10,058 nt of DNA from Flavobacteriales bacterium (GCA_020200995.1 JAIVHQ010000261.1:1-10058); one strand, 5' to 3'. Shown: positions 1 through 7,410, counted from the stretch's first letter. A program made the numbers and translations. The notes: generated from the sequence alone by a model not told the origin.

Positions 1-494
1 AGTCATTTGCCATCTCTTTCAAAGATATTTTGCAAACGGTGCTTCTTGTGCTGGTTTTGCCGTTGGCATTGGGTATGGGACTTAAAAAGCTTTCGCAAAA
101 AACGGCGGCCACCATTGAAAAGCCTGTGAAATGGCTGAGCTTTTTCATTCTTATCGCCTTTATCGTAGTGGCTTTATTCAATAATTTCGAGGCTTTCAAG
201 GCCCACCTGACCACAGTTTTCTTTTTGGTAGCCCTGCACAACGGGATCGCATTTGGCATCGGTTACGGCTTTGGAAAGCTATCGCGACTCTCGGAAGCGG
301 AGTGCAGGTCACTTTGCATCGAAACAGGGATTCAAAATTCGGGGCTGGGGCTCATCATCATCTTCACCTTTTTTGGTGCCAATGGCGGTATGGCATTGGT
401 GGCTGCCTGGTGGGGGGTGTGGCATATAGCAGCGGGGCTGGTACTGACCAGGTACTTCAACTACAAAGATACCCGAGCCGAGGCTGTGGCTTGA
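1..494 (+). CDS. Bile acid:sodium symporter (BASS) family transporter, C-terminal part
   Basis: This is the 3' part of a membrane transporter gene. The frame is open from the left edge (first full codon at base 3) and stops with TGA at 492-494, so about 163 residues are visible and the true start lies outside. The fragment is very hydrophobic, with about four or five membrane segments and a short polar C-terminus. The best family signature is IETGIQNSGLG, encoded from base 318. It matches the conserved E-x-G-x-Q-N-S-G stretch of BASS transporters, where these polar residues line the Na+ and substrate sites in a crossover helix. Known members move bile acids, pantoate, pyruvate or other organic anions with Na+ in the inner membrane; the substrate here cannot be told. 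The downstream gene is convergent. The family call is fairly safe; the substrate is unknown. Confidence 0.85.
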   Translation, partial: SFAISFKDILQTVLLVLVLPLALGMGLKKLSQKTAATIEKPVKWLSFFILIAFIVVALFNNFEAFKAHLTTVFFLVALHNGIAFGIGYGFGKLSRLSEAECRSLCIETGIQNSGLGLIIIFTFFGANGGMALVAAWWGVWHIAAGLVLTRYFNYKDTRAEAVA

Positions 495-503
495 GGCAGG
501 AAT

Positions 504-530
504 CACGAATAATGGTTAAACGTATTCGTG
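504..530. terminator. Hairpin between convergent genes, possible bidirectional terminator
   Basis: CACGAATA at 504-511 and TATTCGTG at 523-530 form a perfect 8-bp inverted repeat around an 11-base loop. It lies 10 bases after the symporter stop and overlaps the last codons of the opposing zinc-ribbon gene. No clear T-run follows on either strand, so a terminator role is inferred from position and symmetry only. Confidence 0.4.
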
Positions 531-872
531 CTTTACTACCAATGTGTACCAATCATTGCCGGTGTGAATGTAGCCATATTCATAGCAGAAGTAGTAATCC
601 TTACCGGCCTTCGTCTTGTAGATATTGGTGAAGTAGTTGAAATCAAATCCCTTCTTGGCAAGGTCCTTTTTACTCACCCTCGATTTGCCTTCGGGATTCA
701 GGGCTTCAAGTATCTTGCGATTTTTCCGCAAGGCGGCATTTACCCGCCTAACGATGGGGGCCTTGATCCCGTATTTTTTGTTGTGAAAATTACTTCTGCA
801 GTGGTCAGAGCAGTACTTCGCATCTGCCCGTCCACTGAAAGTATCTCCACACTCAATACACACTTTTTTCAT
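516..872 (-). CDS. Small zinc-ribbon protein of unknown function
   Basis: A 118-residue protein with a zinc-binding N-terminus: C5-x2-C8, then C21-x3-C25 followed by His30, in a Lys/Arg-rich setting. Residues 30-75 are basic (Lys/Arg-rich), as in many nucleic-acid-binding proteins. The C-terminal third is rich in Tyr, Phe and Trp and looks like a small beta-rich domain. Similar short proteins with a CxxC...CxxxC ribbon are common in Bacteroidota and usually carry no function. I do not recognise a named family with certainty. The ATG at 872-870 is a good start: a -7-like box, TAACTTCA, lies 22 bases upstream, and the zinc motif begins at once after the start. The gene converges on the symporter gene. 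Nucleic-acid binding is inference. Confidence 0.8.
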   Translation of the reverse strand: MKKVCIECGDTFSGRADAKYCSDHCRSNFHNKKYGIKAPIVRRVNAALRKNRKILEALNPEGKSRVSKKDLAKKGFDFNYFTNIYKTKAGKDYYFCYEYGYIHTGNDWYTLVVKHEYV

Positions 873-892
873 AGAATGCGCACAAGTTTGGA

Positions 893-902
893 GATGAAGT
901 TA
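893..902 (-). promoter_or_regulatory. Putative -7 box of the zinc-ribbon gene
   Basis: On the minus strand, 902 to 893 reads TAACTTCATC, one base away from the Bacteroidota -7 consensus TAnnTTTG over its first eight bases. It ends 22 bases before the ATG at 872, counted from the eighth base. No good TTG is seen at the expected -33 position, so only the -7 half is supported. The same TAnnTTCATC string precedes ppc and the K+ channel. Confidence 0.4.
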
Positions 903-1049
903 ATACAAATTTTAAAAACGCCATGCAGCCATGCTTTCAGCAATCTTTAAATGCCCGCGCAGCAAAACCCCAAATCACGAATTAAATGAGCAATGGCAAC
1001 GTCAATCGACGAATTTGCGGCAGCCGTCAAAAATTTCTTTAAGATTCTA

Positions 1050-1058
1050 TATCTTCGC
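1050..1058 (+). promoter_or_regulatory. Putative -7 box of the 35-residue membrane protein
   Basis: TATCTTCGC at 1050-1058 differs by one base from the Bacteroidota form TAnnTTTGC. Its eighth base lies 17 bases before the ATG at 1075, giving a short leader. The -33 element is not convincing. Confidence 0.35.
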
Positions 1059-1074
1059 GCTAAAATTGCACAAC

Positions 1075-1182
1075 ATGCTCGAAAAGCCGAATAAAGAACT
1101 CGAACCGGATATAGCAGGACCGGTCCTTTTTGCACTTTTTATTCTAGCGATCATCGTCCTCCTTATTTGGATGGCATCGTAA
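1075..1182 (+). CDS. 35-residue single-pass membrane microprotein
   Basis: The ATG at 1075 opens a 35-codon frame ending in TAA at 1180-1182. The first 15 residues are polar and charged (several Lys, Glu and Asp). Residues about 16-33 form one uninterrupted hydrophobic helix rich in Leu, Ile and Val, ending in Trp-Met-Ala-Ser, so an N-terminal cytoplasmic tail with one membrane segment is likely. An in-frame upstream extension to 931 is open, but its translation is of low-complexity polar type and a promoter-like box at 1050 lies inside it, so I chose the 1075 start. The gene ends 4 bases from the stop of ung on the other strand. I recognise no family. Coding is likely but not certain for so short a frame. 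Confidence 0.55.
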   Translation: MLEKPNKELEPDIAGPVLFALFILAIIVLLIWMAS

Positions 1183-1186
1183 GGTG

Positions 1187-1864
1187 TCAAAGCCTCCAGT
1201 CAATCGTCTCCACGTCGCGTTCCGACAGGAAGGTATTGGCCTGGCTGAAATGCCTGTTTCCGAGAAACCCTCGGTGCGCAGAAAGCGGCGATGGATGTGG
1301 TGATTCCAATACGAGATGTTTTTCGCGATCGGCAAATGCTCCTTTCTTTCGAGCATAACTGCCCCACAGCATAAATACCACATTTTCGCATTCCTCGTTG
1401 ACGGCGCGAATCACTGCGTCGGTAAATTCTTCCCAACCTTTTTTCTGATGTGAACCAGCCTCGTGCGCCCGCACTGTGAGGGTTGCATTGAGCAAAAGTA
1501 CTCCCTGACGCGCCCAAGGTTCCAAATCGCCCGAATCAGGAGGTGACAGGTTGAGGTCGCTCTGAATTTCCTTGAAAATATTTCTCAACGAAGGCGGAAT
1601 CTGAATCCCGGGAGCCACAGAAAAAGACAGTCCGTTGGCCTGGCCCGGGCCGTGGTAAGGGTCCTGTCCCAAAATCACGGCTTTTACATTGTCGAGCGGA
1701 GTGGTGTTGAGGGCGCGAAAAATATCCGCAGCAGGCGGATACACCGTTTCACATCCATATTCAATTTGCAAAAAATCTGCGAGGTCTTTAAAATAAGGCT
1801 TTGAAAACTCCTCTGCGAGGGCCCTTTTCCAGGAGGGGTGAATGTTGACATCCGCACCCGTCAT
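1187..1864 (-). CDS. ung: Uracil-DNA glycosylase, family 1
   Basis: Removes uracil from DNA by cutting the N-glycosidic bond, the first step of base-excision repair in the cytoplasm. With the ATG at 1864 the protein has 225 residues, the normal length of bacterial Ung. The water-activating loop GQDPYHG lies at residues 66-72 with catalytic Asp68. The DNA-intercalation motif HPSPLS lies at 190-195 with His190, and the product is collinear with Ung throughout. A GTG at 1870 would add two residues and would overlap the helicase stop as GTGA. The ATG starts two bases after that stop. Either way translation is probably coupled to the helicase gene. There is no own promoter in sight, so it is likely expressed as the second gene of the operon. 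Function is nearly certain; only the exact start is open. Confidence 0.97.
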   Translation of the reverse strand: MTGADVNIHPSWKRALAEEFSKPYFKDLADFLQIEYGCETVYPPAADIFRALNTTPLDNVKAVILGQDPYHGPGQANGLSFSVAPGIQIPPSLRNIFKEIQSDLNLSPPDSGDLEPWARQGVLLLNATLTVRAHEAGSHQKKGWEEFTDAVIRAVNEECENVVFMLWGSYARKKGAFADREKHLVLESPHPSPLSAHRGFLGNRHFSQANTFLSERDVETIDWRL

Positions 1865-1866
1865 AC

Positions 1867-3387
1867 TCACATCATTTCGAGGCGCACGGTATTCTTGAGC
1901 TTCCGCACATAGGTCTCAATGAGCCAGTGGCAGTAGCTCTCCGTGGCGCTGTGCAGGCTGTTGCAATACACGCGACAGCGGTACTCGATTTCCTCGCCGA
2001 GCAAGTCTACCAGCTCCAAAGCGTCGTAATAGTCATCCACGTTCTTAAAAATTTGCGTGGCGTGGTTATCGATCGAAAGATCAATGGCCTTTTTGGGCTT
2101 AAGCCCACGCTTTTGAAGGTCGTTGTAAGTCGCCTTCATATCGAATTCGTCCTCTTCCGTATTGGCGGAGAAATACTCAATGAGCGAAGGTGGCCTTTCG
2201 TAGTTGTAGTCGGCCATCAGGTTGGTATCGCGCTCCTGAATTTGCTCGAAATAGCGCTCGGGAAACTTGAATATATCCGCCCAGTTAATGTAGTCCTGCC
2301 ACAGGCCGAGGCGCTGTACATTATTGCCCAAATCGATGATGGCAAACTTACTTTTGGTATCGGTGATGCGCGATCCTCGACCGATCATTTGGTGGTAAAG
2401 GGTAAGGGAGCGGGTGGCCCGGTTGATGATAATGGCCTCCACCGAAGGTTCGTCAAAACCCGTGGTGAGAATGCCGACGGATGTCAGGATAGCGTCGGGC
2501 GTATTTCGGAACCAATCGAGGGTATCGCGGCGGTCGGTGGGAGTAAATGTACTGTCGAGGTGCTTCACCTTATAGCCCGCATTTTTAAACAGCTCATAAA
2601 CGCGAATGGAAGTGGCGATTCCACTGTTGAAAATAAGCGTCTTCTTGCCGTGGGCGCGTTCTTCGTAAGAGGAGAGCAGCCGATCCTGCATGGTGTATAA
2701 GCTGTAGAGCCTGTCGAGCGAGCCCACGGTGTAGTCGCCATCAGGGCCGACCTTGAGTGAGCGTAGATTTACATTGTATGTATATGTCGTGGCACTGCTG
2801 AGGTAGCCCGCTTTGATGAGATCGGCGATGCTGTGGCCAACGATGAGGGATTGATAATTCTCGTTGAGCGGTAGGTTGCGGTTCGAGCTCAGCGGTGTGG
2901 CCGTCACGCCCAGCATATTGGCCTTTTCGAAAAACTTAAACAGCTTTCGGAAAGAGTTGTAGTGGGCCTCATCTACGATTACTAAACCGACATTGGTAAT
3001 GTAATTTTCGTTCTCATTGAGTCGGTTGTTGAGGGTCTCGACCATGGCCACGAAGCAATCGTACTCATCGCGGTCGTGGAGTTCCTTCACATCCCTGTCG
3101 ATGATTTTGCTCTTTACCCCGGCGGTATCCAGGGCGCGGGTGGTTTGCACAAGCAATTCCACGCGATGTGTGAGGATGAGCACCTTCTTATTGCGGCGCT
3201 CGATAAATTGACGGGATATTTCGGAGAAAATGACCGTTTTTCCACCGCCCGTGGGCAGCTGAAAGAGGACGTCTGCCTTCTCAGGCGACTTGTCCAACTC
3301 CGTAAAAATTTGATCAATAGCTTCTTCCTGATAAGGGTAAAGCTCCTTGAATCCTGTTTCTGTTGCCGACGCTGATTTTCCTTCCAT
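1867..3387 (-). CDS. DEAD/DEAH-box superfamily 2 helicase
   Basis: A 506-residue SF2 ATP-dependent helicase of the type III restriction/UvrB-like DEAD group. Seen in order: a Q-motif-like YPYQEEAI at 17-24, Walker A LPTGGGKT at 44-51, Walker B DEAH at 139-142, motif III TAT at 162-164, motif V GILTTGFDEP at 305-314, and motif VI QMIGRGSR at 333-340. Both RecA-like lobes are thus complete. The last 165 residues have no motif I recognise; they contain several Cys and aromatic residues and may bind a substrate or partner. The protein is close in layout to generic bacterial helicases of about 500 residues that lack any nuclease or methylase part, and no restriction genes lie nearby. It starts at ATG 3387, ten bases after a perfect -7 box, and leads the ung operon. 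A DNA repair or RNA role is inference. Confidence 0.93.
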   Translation of the reverse strand: MEGKSASATETGFKELYPYQEEAIDQIFTELDKSPEKADVLFQLPTGGGKTVIFSEISRQFIERRNKKVLILTHRVELLVQTTRALDTAGVKSKIIDRDVKELHDRDEYDCFVAMVETLNNRLNENENYITNVGLVIVDEAHYNSFRKLFKFFEKANMLGVTATPLSSNRNLPLNENYQSLIVGHSIADLIKAGYLSSATTYTYNVNLRSLKVGPDGDYTVGSLDRLYSLYTMQDRLLSSYEERAHGKKTLIFNSGIATSIRVYELFKNAGYKVKHLDSTFTPTDRRDTLDWFRNTPDAILTSVGILTTGFDEPSVEAIIINRATRSLTLYHQMIGRGSRITDTKSKFAIIDLGNNVQRLGLWQDYINWADIFKFPERYFEQIQERDTNLMADYNYERPPSLIEYFSANTEEDEFDMKATYNDLQKRGLKPKKAIDLSIDNHATQIFKNVDDYYDALELVDLLGEEIEYRCRVYCNSLHSATESYCHWLIETYVRKLKNTVRLEMM

Positions 3388-3396
3388 AAAAACCGT

Positions 3397-3405
3397 GCAA
3401 AGTTA
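3397..3405 (-). promoter_or_regulatory. -7 box of the helicase-ung operon
   Basis: On the minus strand 3405 to 3397 reads TAACTTTGC, a perfect match to the Bacteroidota -7 consensus TAnnTTTG. Its eighth base lies ten bases before the helicase ATG, so the leader must be very short. The -33 region about 20 bases upstream has only a T-run, not a clear TTG. Confidence 0.6.
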
Positions 3406-3441
3406 GCGCAATTTACGGGCGAGAGAAAATCAATTCACTTC

Positions 3442-3471
3442 TTGTAACAGAATTGTGAATTTGTACCTTCA
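3442..3471 (+). promoter_or_regulatory. Promoter of ppc, -33 and -7 elements
   Basis: TTG at 3442-3444 and TACCTTCA at 3464-3471 are separated by 19 bases, which fits the Bacteroidota sigma-A pattern TTG-N19-21-TAnnTTTG with one mismatch in the -7 box. The ATG of ppc follows 22 bases later. This box lies downstream of a possible GTG start at 3455 and so excludes that start. It is divergent from the helicase promoter about 40 bases away. Confidence 0.65.
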
Positions 3472-3493
3472 TCGTTTCAAATATGACACTACA

Positions 3494-6157
3494 ATGAAAG
3501 ATAATAGAGACGCTTTTTCTGATTTAGTGCTGCTGCGCTATCAAGTTTACAATTCCCTCTTTTTGACTCTTGGCATCGATGGGGTGCACCGAACAGGCAT
3601 CCTCCTGCCATTGTTGAGCAATGCCTGCAAAGACGGATTGGAACAAGGCATGACGCCTGATGAGATTGTCACTTCTTTCTTCGACAAAGTGCCGGGCTAC
3701 AAGAATGAATCGGACAGGACAGATCAACTCTTTCGCTTTGTACAGTTTACCGAAAGGCAAATCACCCTGGTTGACGCGCTCGAAGATGCTGCCTACAAAA
3801 GGGTCCACGACCTGCGCGGCAGTGGCTCTTTTCAGGCTTTTTATCAAACGGCGGCCAACCGAAATGCCCTGGATAAACTTTACACAGCACTGGAAAAATT
3901 CCGGGTGCGGATCGTTCTTACGGCGCACCCCACACAATTCTACCCCGGCGCCGTGCTCGGAATCATCACTGATTTGGCGGAAGCTGTGAAAACCAACAAC
4001 CTGCGATCGATCAAAATGTTTCTCGCACAGCTTGGTAAGACTCCTTTTTTCAAAAAAGAAAAACCCACTCCTTTCGACGAGGCTGTTAGTCTGACCTGGT
4101 ACCTCGAAAATATTTTTTATGACTCCATTCCCGAAATATACCGGGATGTGGCGGCACTGATTGGCCCCAAAGCCGATGAGATTATGAAAAACAACAGCCT
4201 GATTCAGCTTGGATTTTGGCCGGGGGGCGACCGTGACGGTAATCCCTACGTCACCATCGATACCACCCTGAAGGTGGCCGATCGCCTACGCATTTCTGTC
4301 TTTAAAGCCTATCACCGTGACTTGCGCCGTTTGAAAAGGCGCATCACTTTCAGCGGCGTTGAAAAGCTGATCACAGACCTGGAAATACAGCTGTACAAGT
4401 CAGCTTACGAACAACCCGAAAAGCCTGCAATCACCAAAGAAGGCTTTATGAAAAAACTCGACGAGCTCCGGGAAATCATCATTACCGACCACAACGGCCT
4501 GTTTTTGGAAGAACTCGACAACCTGCGGGTGAAGTTGAAAATTTTCGGATTTCACTTCAGCACCATCGACATTCGCCAAGACAGCCGCGTGATCAAGAAG
4601 AGTTTCGACCTGCTCCGTGCCTTTTTGCCGAAAGGCAGCCGGGATGCTGACCTCGATAATGATATGGATGCACTGTTCGCGTTGAAACCGCTGAAGACAA
4701 GACCGAAACTAGAAGACCCCATCCTCGACGACACCTTTGCGAGCTTCTATGCCATGGACGAAATACAGCGCCGAAACGGCGTGAAAGGCTGCTACCGATA
4801 CATCATCAGCAATTGCCGCGGCGAGATTGATGTGGCGCGGGTATTTGGTATGGGGCGGCTTGCGGGTCTGGGCGAGGGCGATCACATGTACCTCGATGTA
4901 ATTCCGCTTTTCGAAACGGTAGACGACCTGAGACATGCGGGAGATGTGATGGAAAAACTTTACAGTCAACCCATTTATAAAGAGCACATCAAGCGGCGGT
5001 ACAACAAGCAGGTGGTGATGCTCGGCTTCAGCGACGGCACCAAGGATGGTGGCTATATCACCGCCAACTGGGGCATCTTTAAGGCCAAGGAAGCCATCAC
5101 TGAAGTATCGCGGAGACACGGATTGCGCGTTATTTTCTTCGACGGGCGAGGCGGGCCTCCCGCGCGTGGTGGTGGAAACACACATAAGTTTTACGCATCC
5201 CTCGGTCCCACCATCGAAAGCGGTCAGATTCAGCTCACAATCCAGGGCCAAACGATCAGTTCTAATTTCGGTACGGGCGACTCTTCGCGACACAATATGG
5301 AGCAACTGCTCACAGCGGGGCTCGAAAATCAGGTGCTCGAAAATCCCGACAAGGAACTTTCGGCGAAGGACCGTGAAATACTCGAAGAGCTTTCGGCGTT
5401 CAGCTACAAGACTTATAGCGATTTCAAAGCCCACCCCTGCTTTATTCCCTTTCTGGAAAAAATGAGCACCCTTCGTTACTACGGCGAAACCAATATCGGG
5501 AGCCGCCCTTCGAAGCGCGGCGGAGGTAGCGAACTAAAATTTGAAGACTTGCGGGCCATTCCATTCGTAGGTGCCTGGAGTCAGCTCAAGCAGAATGTAC
5601 CCGGATTTTACGGCGTCGGTGCGGCTTTCGCCAAATTCGACGAAGCGGGACGCCTCGACGAAATCAAAGAGCTATACAAGACCTCCCTGTTTTTCAGAAC
5701 CCTGGCAGAAAACTCCATGCAGTCGCTATCGAAAAGTTTCTTCCCCCTGACGCGATACATGAAAGATGACCCGGAATTCGGCGAGTTTTGGACCATGATC
5801 TACGAAGAATCAGAAAGGGCGAGGCGCTACCTGCTCGAGGTATCGGGTCAGCGACAGCTTCTCGAAACCAACCCTTCCATCAAAGCGAGCATTGCCTTGA
5901 GGGAGGAGATTGTGCTGCCCCTGCTCGCCATTCAGCAGTATGGACTGATCAACATCAAAAAACTGGAAGCCAAAGGAAAAGGCGATAGTAAGGAGGCAGA
6001 TGTGCTGCGAAAACATGAAAATAAAAGTGCTCAAATATCTCCTGGTTTTTATTGTGCCAGCGCTCTTCCTTCTAGGCATCTATACCGGCGGATGGATGAC
6101 CTTCGGGGCTGTAATATTTGCCTTTGGGGTGATTCCCCTGCTCGAGTTGCTATTTAA
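3494..6157 (+). CDS. ppc: Phosphoenolpyruvate carboxylase with an aberrant C-terminus
   Basis: Carboxylates phosphoenolpyruvate with bicarbonate to oxaloacetate, refilling the TCA cycle; cytoplasmic. Start is ATG 3494, behind a good promoter. Visible motifs: VLTAHPTQ with catalytic His145 (E. coli His138), WPGGDRDGNP with GGDRDGNP at 244-251, FSDGTKDGG, and the mobile loop GRGGPPARGG at 551-560 (Arg558 matches E. coli Arg587). Arg803 in IALR matches E. coli Arg832 of the aspartate inhibitor site. The position of E. coli His579 holds Asp550. Homology ends near residue 841. The usual last 14-20 residues, which end RNTG in E. coli and include inhibitor-binding Asn881, are missing. Instead the frame reads about 46 unrelated codons inside the next gene, overlapping it by 143 bases, to a total of 887 residues. 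Identity is certain; whether the enzyme is active is open. Confidence 0.95.
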   Translation: MKDNRDAFSDLVLLRYQVYNSLFLTLGIDGVHRTGILLPLLSNACKDGLEQGMTPDEIVTSFFDKVPGYKNESDRTDQLFRFVQFTERQITLVDALEDAAYKRVHDLRGSGSFQAFYQTAANRNALDKLYTALEKFRVRIVLTAHPTQFYPGAVLGIITDLAEAVKTNNLRSIKMFLAQLGKTPFFKKEKPTPFDEAVSLTWYLENIFYDSIPEIYRDVAALIGPKADEIMKNNSLIQLGFWPGGDRDGNPYVTIDTTLKVADRLRISVFKAYHRDLRRLKRRITFSGVEKLITDLEIQLYKSAYEQPEKPAITKEGFMKKLDELREIIITDHNGLFLEELDNLRVKLKIFGFHFSTIDIRQDSRVIKKSFDLLRAFLPKGSRDADLDNDMDALFALKPLKTRPKLEDPILDDTFASFYAMDEIQRRNGVKGCYRYIISNCRGEIDVARVFGMGRLAGLGEGDHMYLDVIPLFETVDDLRHAGDVMEKLYSQPIYKEHIKRRYNKQVVMLGFSDGTKDGGYITANWGIFKAKEAITEVSRRHGLRVIFFDGRGGPPARGGGNTHKFYASLGPTIESGQIQLTIQGQTISSNFGTGDSSRHNMEQLLTAGLENQVLENPDKELSAKDREILEELSAFSYKTYSDFKAHPCFIPFLEKMSTLRYYGETNIGSRPSKRGGGSELKFEDLRAIPFVGAWSQLKQNVPGFYGVGAAFAKFDEAGRLDEIKELYKTSLFFRTLAENSMQSLSKSFFPLTRYMKDDPEFGEFWTMIYEESERARRYLLEVSGQRQLLETNPSIKASIALREEIVLPLLAIQQYGLINIKKLEAKGKGDSKEADVLRKHENKSAQISPGFYCASALPSRHLYRRMDDLRGCNICLWGDSPARVAI

Positions 6158-7088
6158 GCCCGACCCGAAAAACATCGAATCGGCGGAGCTCGAGATGCGA
6201 AAAGATGATCGCGCGTATGATTTCATGTTGTACATGGTACTTCCTGCTGTATACCTTTCGGTGGCGGCCTACCTCTTTGCCCTCGAAGGGCAAAATTGGC
6301 AAACCTATGAAATCGTCGGCCTCACCCTCTCGCTCTCCATGGTGCTGGGCGGTTTGGGCATCAACGTAGCCCATGAATTGGGGCACCGCAACAGCCGTTT
6401 TGAAAAAACGCTCGGAAAACTCCTTTTGCTGCCGAGCGGCTACATGCACTTTTTCATCGAGCACAACTACGGCCACCACAAGAATGTGAGCACGCATGAA
6501 GACCCGGCCTCTTCTCGCCGCAACGAAACCCTCTATCACTTCTGGATCCGCTCAGCGGTGTACGGCTACATCTCTGCCTGGCATATTCAAAAAAAGCAGC
6601 TCGAACGCAGCGGGAAATCATTTTGGAGTTTAAAAAATGAAATGTTGATTTTCCAAATTATTCAACTGGCCTGGTGGGCGGGTATCCTGTTTGTTTTCGG
6701 TTGGAAAGTCACTTTGGTATACACCATTGCAGCCATCGGTGGCTTCCTGCTACTCGAGACGGTGAACTACATCGAGCACTACGGCCTGGCCAGAAAAAAA
6801 CTCTCGGAGCTGCGTTACGAGCGGGTGCGGCCCGCCCACTCCTGGAATTCGAACCACGTCGTGGGTCGGCTCATGCTTTTCGAGCTCTCTCGCCACAGCG
6901 ATCACCACTTTCAACCAGCAAAAAAATACCAGCTTCTGGAGCACCATCCGGAAAGTCCGCAAATGCCCACCGGATATCCCGGAATGATGTTGCTAAGTGC
7001 GGTTCCCCCGCTGTGGTTTGCCGTGATGAATAAGCGACTTCCGGACACTCACGCTTCGGTGAACCCTGCGCAAGCAGCAGCGGCATGA
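6015..7088 (+). CDS. AlkB-like membrane di-iron hydroxylase (alkane 1-monooxygenase family)
   Basis: An integral membrane non-haem di-iron enzyme of the AlkB/fatty-acid desaturase superfamily, 357 residues. All AlkB-type histidine boxes are present: HELGH at 120-124, HNYGHHKNVSTHEDP from 150, NYIEHYG at 251-257 and RHSDHH at 293-298. Several hydrophobic helices lie before the first box and between the second and third. The family hydroxylates terminal carbons of alkanes or related lipids using O2 and electrons from rubredoxin and its reductase; neither partner is encoded here. Bacteroidota homologues are often called alkane monooxygenase without proof, so the substrate may be a lipid. I chose ATG 6015 because MKIK followed by a helix looks like the family N-terminus; ATG 6000 would add five residues. 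AAGGAGG at 5990-5996 is badly spaced for both. The gene lies within the ppc 3' end and is probably cotranscribed with it. Confidence 0.9.
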   Translation: MKIKVLKYLLVFIVPALFLLGIYTGGWMTFGAVIFAFGVIPLLELLFKPDPKNIESAELEMRKDDRAYDFMLYMVLPAVYLSVAAYLFALEGQNWQTYEIVGLTLSLSMVLGGLGINVAHELGHRNSRFEKTLGKLLLLPSGYMHFFIEHNYGHHKNVSTHEDPASSRRNETLYHFWIRSAVYGYISAWHIQKKQLERSGKSFWSLKNEMLIFQIIQLAWWAGILFVFGWKVTLVYTIAAIGGFLLLETVNYIEHYGLARKKLSELRYERVRPAHSWNSNHVVGRLMLFELSRHSDHHFQPAKKYQLLEHHPESPQMPTGYPGMMLLSAVPPLWFAVMNKRLPDTHASVNPAQAAAA

Positions 7089-7324
7089 TGGTGTAAAAAG
7101 TTGCGTCTAACTCTATCTGCCCATCACAAAACTGCCCTACGCCTCCATCTCAATGGCGACTCTCGGCTTTGACTAGAAACCTGAGTTCGATTATTCTTCA
7201 GGATTCAGAACGTCTGTAAATAAAATGTTCGACCTAAAAAAGAGTAGATGCTTGCAACGAACAAAGTTCTGTTTTGGAACTGAGGTTTTAAAATACGGGC
7301 ATAAATTGATATTGACTTATCCAT

Positions 7325-7354
7325 AAAATGCGAAATGCCACGTTGCATTTTCGC
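7325..7354. repeat. Inverted repeat upstream of the K+ channel gene
   Basis: GCGAAATGC at 7330-7338 can pair with GCATTTTCGC at 7345-7354 with one bulged T. Alternatively AAAATGC at 7325-7331 pairs perfectly with GCATTTT at 7345-7351. The two pairings exclude each other. Confidence 0.5.
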
Positions 7355-7372
7355 GCTTTAGCCCGCTAAAGC
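7355..7372. terminator. Perfect short hairpin, possible terminator or protein-binding site
   Basis: GCTTTAGC at 7355-7362 and GCTAAAGC at 7365-7372 are a perfect 8-bp inverted repeat around CC. The flanks CGCGC (7352-7356) and GCGCG (7382-7386) are also complementary. No T-run follows, so it may end the ppc-hydroxylase transcript or serve as an operator for the channel gene. The role is inference. Confidence 0.35.
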
Positions 7373-7410
7373 TTTGAAAACGCGCGTTATGCAAGTTTAA
7401 AAAAACTTCA

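Noticed and set aside
528..950. Plus-strand frame of 140 codons opposite the zinc-ribbon gene
   Set aside because: The minus-strand product has a coherent zinc motif and a promoter-like box; the plus-strand translation has no recognisable features.
931..1074. In-frame upstream extension of the 35-residue membrane protein
   Set aside because: The added 48 residues are polar and without structure, and a promoter-like box lies within it just before the better ATG.
1927..2700. Long open frame of 257 codons on the plus strand, opposite the helicase gene
   Set aside because: It is antisense to a clear helicase with intact motifs, has no family resemblance, and is explained by the codon bias of the real gene.
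1867..3387. Helicase as part of a restriction or phage-defence system
   Set aside because: There is no methylase, nuclease or other defence gene beside it; its operon partner is ung, a housekeeping repair gene.
3455..3493. GTG start at 3455 adding 13 residues to PEP carboxylase
   Set aside because: The well-spaced promoter has its -7 box at 3464-3471, downstream of that GTG, so the mRNA would not contain it.
4709..5434. Open frame of 241 codons on the minus strand inside ppc
   Set aside because: It is a shadow of the conserved PEP carboxylase core; no promoter or recognisable domain.
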